The notes beneath the pieces are model-generated. The model made no database searches and had not been told where the DNA came from. It was given only the letters and a program-made list of their open reading frames with translations. From the NCBI GenBank assembly GCA_003667245.1, contig RCNN01000305.1, positions 1 through 27,434 on the forward strand: DNA of 27,434 bases, read 5' to 3'. The position numbers and the translations under genes are program-made. This DNA comes from Heterostelium multicystogenum (taxonomy: Eukaryota > Evosea > Eumycetozoa > Acytosteliales > Acytosteliaceae). Positions within the stretch are counted from its first letter, which is position 1. Every line of letters starts with the position of its first letter. Shown piece by piece: positions 10,659 to 18,697 of this stretch.

Positions 10659-10666
10659 GAACCACC

Positions 10667-11072
10667 ATGACCAGTAAAACCACAGCGCGGCAAACTATTT
10701 CCTCGGGCGGTCAGTACGAAAACGTGTTCGGTTATTCCCGCGCCGTTCGCGTGGGCAACCACCTGCACATCTCCGGCACCTGCGCCTCACCCGATTACGA
10801 ACACAGCAATGCTTACGAACAGGCCCAGGCCATTCTCGTCACCGTCAACAAGGTGTTGGCCGAGGCGGGCATGGGCCCTGAAGACGTAGTGCGCACCGTG
10901 GTCTACCTGCGGGATATCAACGATGCCGCCTCCGTCGCCAAGGCACACAGCGAGGTGTTCGACGCCATTCGCCCGGCCAGCAGCCTGATTCAGGTGGATT
11001 CGATGCTGCGCCCCTGGCAGAAAGTCGAAATCGAAACGTACGCCATCGTTTGCCGGTTGACCCAGGCGATGA
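10667..11072 (+). CDS. RidA/YjgF/UK114-family protein
   Basis: This is a RidA-superfamily protein of about 130 residues. Archetypal RidA hydrolyses reactive enamines/imines to ketones and ammonia, while other subgroups act in catabolic pathways. Family blocks are VFGYSRAVRVGNHLHISGTC, NAYEQAQAILVTVNKVLAEA, VVRTVVYLRDIND and the C-terminal LIQVDSMLRPWQKVEIETYA. I use the ATG at 10667; an in-frame ATG at 10655 overlaps the transporter stop and lacks a ribosome site. As printed the frame runs through the terminator to 11221, so a slip near 11045-11065 probably hides the true stop at 11070-11072 or 11074-11076. The conserved arginine seen in archetypal RidA is not clearly placed, so this could be an Rid1-7 subgroup member. 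It is the last gene of its unit. Confidence 0.82.
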
Positions 11073-11075
11073 GTA

Positions 11076-11107
11076 AAAAAACCGCGGCTTGGGCCGCGGT
11101 TTTTTTT
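11076..11107 (+). terminator. Intrinsic terminator after RidA gene
   Basis: A perfect 7-bp GC stem, CCGCGGC (11082-11088) with GCCGCGG (11093-11099), and a TTGG loop are followed by eight T residues. A run of A residues precedes the stem, so it may work in both directions. Confidence 0.93.
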
Positions 11108-11139
11108 GGTCCCGGTTATATCCATAGCAATAAACGATA

Positions 11140-11169
11140 TTGGTATATACCAGATTGCTCCCTTATAAA
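11140..11169 (+). promoter_or_regulatory. Predicted sigma-70 promoter with HutC/GntR-type operator in its -35
   Basis: TTGGTA (11140-11145) and TATAAA (11164-11169) are separated by 18 bases, which fits a sigma-70 promoter. A perfect 12-bp palindrome TGGTATATACCA (11141-11152) overlaps the -35 element. Its core GTATATAC matches the GT-N-TA-N-AC pattern bound by HutC/UTRA-subfamily GntR regulators, and such a regulator is encoded at 17861. The predicted mRNA begins after the terminator and just before the gene at 11209. Repression by blocking the -35 is the natural model; this is inference. Confidence 0.6.
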
Positions 11170-11208
11170 TCGCCCCCATCAAAAGACTGCAGGCTGGAGA
11201 AGCAAGCG

Positions 11209-12130
11209 ATGGTGTCGGTAAAGGTAATGCTGGAGTACTTTCATCCCTGGCCGAATTCGGCGGGTTTGTACCTGGCGCGGGAACGCGGCTGGTTCGCCGA
11301 GCTGGGCCTGGATGTGGAGTTGGTGGTGCACGACCCCTACCGTGGCGACACCCTTGAGCACCTGCTGACCGGCGGCGGACTTCGGCATTTTCCCCAGCAA
11401 CCGCCTGCTGGTCCGGCGCGGCCAGGGGCAAGCCCTACAAGGCATCGCGGCGATCAATCATGCGGGCCTTGAGTCGATTCAAACCCTGACCGAATCCGGC
11501 ATCCGCCGCCCACGAGACCTGGTGGGCAAGCGCCTGGCGCTCAACCCCACGCCACGGGGTTTGGCGATGGTGCGTCACCTGGTGAGCAACGACGGTGGCG
11601 ACCCTGATGGCGTGATCCTGGTGGACAGCGGCGTACGTGAGTTGCGGCCCGAACAGTTGGCCGAAGGCATCGCCGATGCCAGTTTCGGCGGCTACTGGGC
11701 CTGGGAAGCGTTGATGCACAGCCCCATCGAAGCAGAACGCCGGGTGGTGTTGCCGGTGGATCAGATTGGCGCACCGGCGTATCACAGCTACCTGTTGGGC
11801 GCCCACGAACAAACCCTCGCCGAGCAGCCCGGGTTGGTGCGTGATTTCCTCGCGGCCACTGCCCGTGGCTATCTCGCCGTGGCCGAAGAGCCAGCCATCG
11901 CGCTGGCGGCCTATGAGCACACTACACCGTATTTCCCGGCGGAATTGCTCAGCGCATCCCTGCACAAAATCGCTCCGACCTGGCTGCCATGACGGTCGTT
12001 GGGGCGAGCAACGCCCAGGCGCTGCTGAAACCTTATGCCGAGTGGCTGCACGAGCACGCGGTGCTCGGACAATCCGCAGGTGTGGCAAGGGGCAACCAGC
12101 AACGCCTATCTGCCCGGGGCGACGGCATGA
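11209..12130 (+). CDS. THI5/NMT1-like (SsuA-type) binding protein without signal peptide
   Basis: This is a protein of about 307 residues of the periplasmic-binding-protein type II fold, NMT1/THI5-like subgroup. The opening VKVMLEYFHPWPNSAG, LYLARERGWFAELGLDVEL is typical, as are the hinge block IRRPRDLVGKRLALNPTPRG and the later PGLVRDFLAATARGY. Relatives include ABC binding proteins for pyrimidine precursors (ThiY) and the THI5 enzyme that makes the thiamine pyrimidine. The start at 11209 has GGAGA upstream, and the N-terminus shows no signal peptide or lipobox. No permease or ATPase gene is nearby. Frame changes fall near 11378, 11988 and 12068. The stop at 12128-12130 overlaps the kinase start in ATGA. 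Whether it is a transport protein that has lost export or a cytoplasmic binder/enzyme cannot be settled from the sequence. Confidence 0.78.
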
Positions 12131-13245
12131 ATCCACAACGCACCGCCCATGGCCAGGGGCTTGATCCGGTAGCTGCCGACTGGCCAGCGCTGCACGAAGC
12201 AGATATCCAACAGCTGCTGCACGAGTACCCGCAACTGGGTCAACTGCGCAAGTTTGCATTGGCCAGCCCACGACCGTTCTCCGCTGCCGGGCTGATCAAT
12301 ACCGGCAAGCGCCACCCTGTTCGTCAAACGGCATCACCGGCACGTGCGCAAAGCCGCATGGCTGGAAGAAGAACACCGCCTGATCGCCCACCTGCATCGC
12401 CACGGCGCACCGGTTGCCGCAGTGGTGCCGAACCGCCACGGTGCAACGGCCACGACGCAAGGTGAATGGACCTACGAGATTCACCATGTCGCCGAGGGCC
12501 TTGACCTGTACCGCGATGCGCTGTCGTGGTCGCCCTTCCAAAGCACTCAACATGCGCAGGCGGCGGGTGTGGCGCTGGCTCGATTGCACCTGGCAGCCGA
12601 GCACTACAGCGCACCCCGCCGTCAAACAGAAGTGCTGCTGGCCAACGCCCGGGTGATCGAACAACCCGCGCCACTGGCCGCGATCGCCAATACCCCGGCG
12701 CTGACCGAGTACCTCGCCGACAAGGATTGGCACGCACGGCTGACCGAGCTGCTGTTGCCCTGGCACGCGCCCCTGCAACCCTTGCTGCACCAACAACCGG
12801 CGCTCTGGACCCATAACGACTGGCACGCCTCGAACCTGCTGTGGCATGCAGACGGCAACGTCGCCAGCGTGCTGGACTTCGGCCTCGCCGACCGCACCTT
12901 CGCCCTCTACGACCTGGCGACCGCCATCGAACGCAACACCGTGCCCTGGCTGGACCTGGACAGCGGTGGCCTGGCAGCAGCGGACCTCGACAGCGTCGAC
13001 GCATTGCTCACCGGCTATCACCGGGGCCGGCCATTGAGCGCCCAGGACCTGCACACCCTGAGCGCCTGCTGCCGTTGGTGCATGTGGATTTTGCCCTGTC
13101 CGAAATCGCGTACTACCAAGGCGTAGTGGGTTCCACCCGCAGTGCCGACGTGGCCTATCACGCCTACTGCTGGGCCATCTGCAGTGGTTTTACCGGTGCC
13201 CAGGGGCAACGATTGCTCAACCACCTGCGGCGAAAATCCGTATGA
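12127..13245 (+). CDS. Aminoglycoside-phosphotransferase-fold small-molecule kinase
   Basis: This is an APH/choline-kinase-like protein of about 373 residues. The nucleotide-fold lysine region FVKRH is at about 12330. The catalytic loop reads HNDWHASNLLWH (near 12820), and the metal-binding Asp follows in VLDFGLADRTFALYDLA. Family members phosphorylate alcohol groups of small molecules such as choline, homoserine, methylthioribose or thiamine (ThiK of E. coli is in this fold). The ATG at 12127 overlaps the previous stop, and the stop at 13243-13245 overlaps the next ATG, so three genes are translationally coupled. Frame changes occur at about 12310 (one extra A) and 13065. Given the phosphatase and PnuC transporter downstream, trapping of an imported vitamin by phosphorylation is a fair inference. 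Confidence 0.82.
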
Positions 13246-14113
13246 GTATCCTGGTCGATACCGATTGGCTGCATGCCCACCTCGGGGAGCCCGGGCTGGT
13301 GATACTGGACGCCACCGTCGTCCTGCCGTCCCCGCGTTTTGACGGTGATTACCGGGTCGCCAGCGGTCATGCCGGTTGGCTGCACGCACATATCCCCGGC
13401 GCACGGCATGCCGACTTGCTGACCGATCTGGCCGACGTTCAAGCGAGCTACAGCTTCGCCCTGCCAACACCACAAGCCCTGATTCAGGCACTGGCGAATC
13501 TGGGTGCAGGCGCCGACAGCAATGTGGTGATCTACGATCGCGCCGACGGTTTCTGGGCCGCACGCCTGTGGTGGATGCTGCGCGGGCTGGGCATTCACGC
13601 CGGCGTGCTGGACGGTGGTTTCAACGCCTGGCAACGGGCGGGGTTACCGCAGCACAGCGGGCAGCCTGCAAACACACCGTCGTCGAACCCTGGCCGATCA
13701 GCACCTACGCACCACTGTGGATCGACCGCGCAGGCGTTGAGGCGGTGGCCGCAGGACAAGCACCCGGCGTACTCGTCTGCGCGTTGGGCAGCGCCTTGTT
13801 CGACGGCACCGCAGCCACCCGCTACGCCCGGCGCGGGCACATTCCCGGCAGCCACAACCTGCCGGCACGCACGCTGTTTGATGCACAGGGTCGCTACCTG
13901 CCCAAGGACGCCCTGGCCGTGGCTATCGGACCCACGCTGCTGCACAGCGACGGTCCATTGATTCTGTACTGCGGCGGCGGAATTTCCGCGGCGGCCAACG
14001 CCCTGGCCCTGACCCTGCTGGGTCGCCAGGACCTCGCACTCTACGACGGCTCGCTGCAGGAATGGGCCGCCGACGCACGCTTACCAATGACTACCGGAGC
14101 AGCTCCGGCCTGA
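13242..14113 (+). CDS. Two-domain sulfurtransferase (rhodanese/3-mercaptopyruvate type)
   Basis: This is a tandem rhodanese of about 290 residues that transfers sulfane sulfur to an acceptor. The first domain (residues 1-140) has LVILDATVVLPSP, the HIPGARHADL block and VVIYDRADGFWAARLWWML, where Asp replaces the catalytic Cys position, as is usual for an inactive N-domain. The second domain has the GHIPGSHNLPAR block and the active loop YCGGGISAAANAL, with Cys as the persulfide site. The loop CGGGISA is closer to mercaptopyruvate sulfurtransferases (CG-G-) than to thiosulfate types (CRKG-). One frame change lies near 13665. Translation is coupled to the kinase gene. A sulfur-donor role beside THI5-like and kinase genes is suggestive of thiazole or thiamine metabolism, but unproven. 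Confidence 0.88.
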
Positions 14114-14170
14114 CGCCCTTTGCGGCGACCCCGGCTTTTTAATTTCGTACTGGCAACCCGTCCGTTGCGC

Positions 14171-14235
14171 AGCGCTGGGCCCCTTTGCGCCCAATAAAGC
14201 GCGAGGCGCCAGCGGGTAGGCCCTTGGAGCGCTCC
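14171..14235 (+). promoter_or_regulatory. Structured 5' leader that can mask the ribosome site of the TonB-receptor gene
   Basis: AGCGCT (14171-14176) can pair with AGCGCT (14228-14233), and GGGCC (14177-14181) with GGCCC (14219-14223). The GGAG ribosome site (14226-14229) is also the left arm of the palindrome GGAGCGCTCC (14226-14235). It does not match a TPP or cobalamin riboswitch by eye. Confidence 0.3.
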
Positions 14236-14239
14236 TTTT

Positions 14240-16388
14240 ATGGCAACACCGTACCGTCACACCCTGCTCGCCCTGAGCATCACCCTCGCCGCCACGGCCG
14301 CCCACGCCCAGGACGCGACTCTGGACACCGTCACCGTAGTCGGTGAACAGGCCACCGACTACCAGGCGAAAAAGGCCGCTGTCGCCGGCTTCGATAACGC
14401 CCCGCTGCTGGACACCCCGGCCTCGGTGGCGGTGATCACCGAGGCTCGCCTGAAAGACCAGCAAGCCCGCCTGCTCAGTGAAGTATTGAAGAACGACGCC
14501 TCGGTCGGCGACAGCTATGCGCCGGTGGGTTACTACGAGAATTTCGTGGTGCGCGGTTTCTCGTTGAACCCGGCCAGCAGCTACAAGATCAACGGTCGCA
14601 CCATCTCCGGCGAACAGAACGTCGCACTGGAAAACAAGCAGCAAGTGGAAGTGCTCAAGGGCTTGTCCGGGCTGCAAAGCGGCGTGTCCGAACCCGGCGG
14701 CTTGATCAACTACGTAAGCAAGCGCCCGGAGAACGTGCGCTCGGTGACTGTCTCCACCAACGAACACGGCGAGCGCTACCTGGCCACCGACGTCGGCGGC
14801 TGGCTCGGTGCCGAGCAGCAGGTGGGGGTGCGGGTCAACCTGGCCCACGAAGACATCCGTTCCTACGTCGACCACGCCGACGGCCAGCGGGATTTTGCCT
14901 CCCTGGCCCTCGACTGGAACATCAGCCCCAACGCCCTGCTGCAACTGAACGCCGAATACCAGAACCGCGAGCAACGCTCGGTGCCCGGATACCAATTGCT
15001 CGGCGGCACCACCGTGCCCCACAACGTGTCGCCACGGGATCTGCTGGGCTACCAGAGCTGGTCGAACCCGGTGGGCATCAAGTCGCTGAACCTCGACGGC
15101 CTGTTCGAATACCGCTTCAACGAGGCCTGGAAAGCCAGCTTCAGCGCCTCCCGCAGCCGCGTGGTGATCGACGACTACAGCACCTTCGCCTGGGGTTGCT
15201 ACGGCGCCGCCAGTTGCGCCAACACCGCAGTGCCCAACCACTTCAGCGCCGAGGGTGACTACGACATCTCGGACTACCGCAGCCCCGACGACACCCGCAG
15301 CAACGAAGAAGCCCAGGCCGCCCTCAACGGCCAGTTCGACACCGGTTTTCTCAAGCATGACCTGACCTTCGGCACCACTGCCTTGCGCCGCCTGGTGGAC
15401 CGGCGTGAATCAGTCAACGAATACATCGGCGAGGGCAATATCTACGAAAAGCCGCCGGTGCTTGACCCCTACGAGGGGCCGCTGGGCCATACCTATCGGC
15501 GCCTGGACAGCCGCCAATACGGGCTGTTCGCCAGCGACCGCATCAGCTTCAACGAGCAGTGGCAAACCATTCTCGGCGGGCGCCAGGTGCGCCTCGACGA
15601 AGAAACCTACGACCAGGCCGGCGACACCACCCGCCATACCCAGCGCAGCGTATTCCTGCCCCAGGTGGCGCTGATCTACAAGCCGCGCCCGGACACCACC
15701 CTGTACGCCAGCTACAGCAAGGGCCTGTCCCTGGGCGGCACCGCGGCATGGTTCAGCAGCAACGCCGATGAGGTATTGCCGCCGACCACCTCGCGCCAGC
15801 TGGAAGTGGGGATCAAGCGTGACTTCCAGCGCCTGAGCCTGACCGCCGCGCTGTTCCAGATCACCCAGGACCTGCAATACAACCGGCCCAACGATGACGG
15901 CAGCATCACCTTCGTGCAGCAAGGCCAGCAGAAGAACGTCGGCCTGGAGCTTTCGGCCAATGGTCGGGTGACCGACAACCTGCAAGTGTCCGCCAGCGTG
16001 GCGGCGATTCGCGCCCGGGTGAGCGGCAGCGGCACCGACGACTACGACGGCCACCAGGCGATCAACGTACCCAAGCTGCGCGCCAGCCTGCACGGCGACT
16101 ACAGCATTCCCGGGATCAAGGGCCTGGCCCTGCTCGGCGGCGTGCAATACAGCGGCAGCAAGTACGCGAACCGCGAGGCCAGCGTGAAGGTCGACGACTA
16201 TGCGGTGTTCGATGTCGGCGGACGCTACAGCACCAAAGTCGGTGATTACGATACTGTGCTGCGCCTGACCGTCGACAACCTGTTCGACAAACGCTACTGG
16301 CGCGATGTGGGTGAATCGGCGGGCGATGGCTACCTGTTTCCTGGGCGCGCCACGCACCGCGCGGTTATCCGCCACCGTCAATTTTTGA
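14240..16388 (+). CDS. TonB-dependent outer-membrane receptor (siderophore-receptor-like)
   Basis: This is an outer-membrane gated channel of about 716 residues, energised by TonB, that imports a scarce ligand. A signal peptide ends near AHAQD (residues 21-25), with the TonB box DTVTVVG directly after, so there is no N-terminal signalling (STN) domain. The plug has LDTPASVAVITEARL, VRGFSLNPASSYKING, VEVLKGLSGLQSG and GGLINYVSKRP. The barrel ends LRLTVDNLFDKRYWRDVG and then an aromatic-terminated strand. A cysteine pair (WGCYGAASCAN) lies in an extracellular loop. The frame is open for 2.1 kb except for one extra T near 16336-16340 just before the end; correcting it gives the usual terminal Phe and a TGA at 16386-16388. 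It is annotated in most families as a siderophore receptor, but the neighbours favour a vitamin or vitamin-phosphate ligand. Confidence 0.88.
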
Positions 16389-16400
16389 GGCTGACTGTTC

Positions 16401-17238
16401 ATGCGTAATCTGATTTTTGCCAGTGTGTGCCTGCTCTCCACCGCCCTCGTCGGCTGCCAGCAGCAACCGCCCGCCCAACGACCAGCTGGATGCGGTGCTG
16501 TGGACCCAGACCTCCATCGAGCACGAGCTGATCTACCGCCAGGTGTTCGCCAACGCCACTCGCCAACTGGACGTGGCCCTCAAGACCCCAGACTGGGACG
16601 CCCTGCCCTTGCCAGCGCGCAATCTGGCCGGGCTGCCGCCAGCGGTGATCGTCGACATCGACGAGACCGTGCTCGACAACATCCCGCTGAATGCCCGGGA
16701 CGTCGTCAACAACCAGGTCTACTCCTACGACCGCTGGAACACCTGGGTCGACCAGGCCAAGGCCCAGGCGCTGCCGGGCGCCGTGACGTTCCTGCAGGCC
16801 GCCAAACACAAAGGCATCACGGTGTACTACATCACCAACCGCGAGCAAAGCCAGGTCCAGGCCACCGTCAACAACCTGCGCCTGCGGGGCTTGCCGGTGG
16901 ACAGCGAGCAGCAGGTACTGGCTGCCGGCACGCCGATTGGCGGCTGCGAACACGCCGGCTACGGCAAGAACTGCCGACGCCAATGGGTCGCCCAACACGC
17001 CCGCGTGCTGATCCTGGCGGGTGATTCCCTGGGGGATTTCGTGCAGGCCGAACACAACACCCTGGACGCCCAGCGCAAGGCCGCCGAACCCTACCTGGGC
17101 TGGCTCGGCCAGCGCTGGTTCGTGCTGCCCAACCCGACTTACGGCAACTGGTACAGCGCGCCGTATGGCGACCAGGAAAAACTGCCCTTTGAACGCAAGC
17201 GCCAGCTCAAGCAACAGGCGCTGCACCTGCAAAACTGA
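16401..17238 (+). CDS. Lipoprotein e(P4)-like HAD acid phosphatase
   Basis: This is a class C (e(P4)-type) HAD phosphatase of about 279 residues, a lipoprotein that dephosphorylates nucleotides or vitamin phosphates at the outer membrane/periplasm. The signal peptide MRNLIFASVCLLSTALVGC ends in a lipobox with Cys 19. The catalytic motif is VDIDETVLDN (DxDxT), and family blocks are YSYDRWNTWVDQAKAQALPG, KGITVYYITNRE and LILAGDSLGDF (the motif III/IV acid pair). A slip at about 16470-16480 separates the signal peptide from the mature protein. It starts 13 bases after the receptor stop and is followed 15 bases later by pnuC. In Haemophilus the e(P4) enzyme feeds nicotinamide riboside to PnuC; here the substrate could be NMN or a thiamine phosphate. 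Confidence 0.88.
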
Positions 17239-17253
17239 CCCTGAGGGGACTGT

Positions 17254-17821
17254 ATGACGCCGCTGGAAATAGTCGCTGTGATCTTCAATATTGCCGGGGT
17301 GTGGCTCACCGCCCGACGGGTGCGCTGGTGCTGGCCGGTCAGCGTGGTCGCGGTGTTGCTGTACGGCTGGATCTTCTTCGACGTGAAGCTGTATTCCGAC
17401 ATGCTCCTGCAACTGGTCTTGCGCTGTGTTGCAGGGCTACGGCTGGTGGCGCTGGAGCACCGGGCGCATCGACGCGGGCAAGGTGCGGGTGGAACGGCTG
17501 CCGGTCCAGGAAGCATGGCGGCACCTGCTCGCCGGGGTGATCGGCGCGCTGCTGCTGGGCGCCGCCATGCACCACTTCACCGATGCCGCACTGCCGTGGC
17601 TGGACTCGCTGCTCACCGCTTTCAGCCTGGTGGCCAGCCTGTGGGCGGCGCGCAAGTATGTGGTGAGCTGGTGGCTGTGGATCGTGCTGGATACGGTCTA
17701 CGTGGGCCTGTTTGTGTACAAGGACCTGCAACTGACCGCTGCGCTGTATGCCGGGTTTGTGGTGCTGGCGGCGTATGGGTTGGTGTCGTGGCAGCGTGAC
17801 CTGCGCCAACAGGAACGGTAA
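17254..17821 (+). CDS. pnuC: PnuC-family vitamin transporter (nicotinamide riboside or thiamine)
   Basis: This is an inner-membrane facilitator of about 188 residues with seven expected helices. The N-terminal TPLEIVAVIFNIAGVWLTAR and the family motifs GYGWWRW (near 17433) and YVVSWWLWIVLDTVYVGLF are clear. PnuC proteins carry nicotinamide riboside; closely related PnuT proteins carry thiamine and PnuX riboflavin, and the sub-type cannot be fixed by eye. Transport is by facilitated diffusion, so a cytoplasmic kinase is needed to trap the substrate; an APH-fold kinase is encoded in the same unit. The ribosome site GAGGGGA precedes the ATG at 17254. One frame change lies near 17415-17430. Confidence 0.88.
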
Positions 17822-17860
17822 GAGTCACGCCCACGCCAGGCCTGCACACGGAACCCCAGG

Positions 17861-18591
17861 ATGCCTTTCGACCCGATTTCACCGCACTACCAGCGCATTC
17901 GCGAACAGATCGGCCCACGATATCGCGGCGGGTGTGCCGCAGGCGGATGAGAAATTCCCGTCCGAACGGGAGATGATCGAGCGCTTCGGCTGCACCCGGG
18001 TCACCTTGCGCCAGGCCTTGCAGCAGCTGGAAGCCGAAGGCCTGGTGTACCGGGAAAACCGTCGCGGCTGGTTTGTCAGCCCCGGCGCATCCGCTATGAC
18101 CCGACGCGCATCAGCGGCTTCATGGATTACGTAAGTGCCCAAGGCCGTACGCCGCGCACCGAATGCCTGCACGCAGAGCTGCGCCCCGCGGCGACTGGCT
18201 GGCCAGGCGGATGGGCCTCGCGTCGGCGGATGAGCCGATGTTTTTCCTGCAACGGCGGCGCTGGATCGACCGACGGCCGGTGTTGCTGGAGTTCAACGCG
18301 CTGCTGGCCAGCTGGTGCCCTGGGCTGCTGGAGGCTGACCTGAATACCTCGCTGACCCAACTGCTGCGGGAGCGGTTTTCCCGGGTGCTGTCGCGGTGTG
18401 AGCTGGAGATGCACATTGGCACGGTGAATGAAGAACAGGCCGAGTTGCTGCAATTGTCCACCGGTTCCACCAGCGTGTATCTGGAACGCTTGAACTTCGG
18501 CGAGGATGACCAGCCGGTGGAGTTCGACCAGGAATTCTGGCGTCCGGATGCATTGTCCGTCGTGATGGAGACGCGCTACCCCGGGACGTGA
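17861..18591 (+). CDS. GntR-family regulator with UTRA domain (HutC subfamily)
   Basis: This is a transcriptional regulator of about 243 residues. The N-terminal winged helix-turn-helix includes KFPSEREMIERFGCTRVTLR and QALQQLEAEGLVYRENRRGW. A UTRA ligand-binding domain of the HutC subfamily follows, with FFLQRRRWIDRRPVLLEFN and SVYLERLNFGEDDQPVEFDQ. Frame changes occur near 17915, 18085 and 18185. It lies 39 bases after pnuC and ends the unit, so autoregulation is likely. HutC-type proteins recognise GT-N-TA-N-AC palindromes, and a perfect one lies in the promoter at 11141-11152. The effector is probably the imported vitamin or its phosphate; this is inference. Confidence 0.87.
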
Positions 18592-18592
18592 A

Positions 18593-18608
18593 TTTCACAC
18601 CTGTGAAA
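18593..18608. promoter_or_regulatory. Perfect 16-bp inverted repeat after the GntR gene
   Basis: TTTCACA (18593-18599), CC, TGTGAAA (18602-18608) starts two bases after the GntR stop and lies about 90 bases upstream of the HrpK-like gene. No T-run follows, so it is not an intrinsic terminator. It may be a dimeric repressor or activator site for the HrpK-like gene. Confidence 0.4.
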
Positions 18609-18697
18609 GCTTGTGACTTGTTGCCAACGAACCCGTTTTCACTCGCTTGCAGCCCCTACTATCGAGTCCTCGTGCGCCCCTCACATGGACTGAACCG

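Noticed and set aside
11073..11221. Extension of the RidA frame through the terminator
   Set aside because: The added residues are read from the terminator hairpin and the next promoter, and stop codons lie just before the hairpin in the other two frames.
14114..14239. TPP (thi-box) or cobalamin riboswitch before the TonB receptor gene
   Set aside because: No CTGAGA or CTGATCTGGGTAAT-like core and no B12 box were seen on either strand here or before 11209.
14081..15358. A long (425-residue) open frame on the minus strand over the receptor gene
   Set aside because: It is antisense to a well-recognised TonB receptor, is rich in Val/Gly/Ala without any family motif, and comes from the high G+C codon bias.
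18592..18697. HrpL-type hrp box (GGAACC, 15-16 bases, CCACNNA) before the HrpK-like gene
   Set aside because: Only a weak CGAACC-like segment is present and no CCACNNA lies at the right distance.
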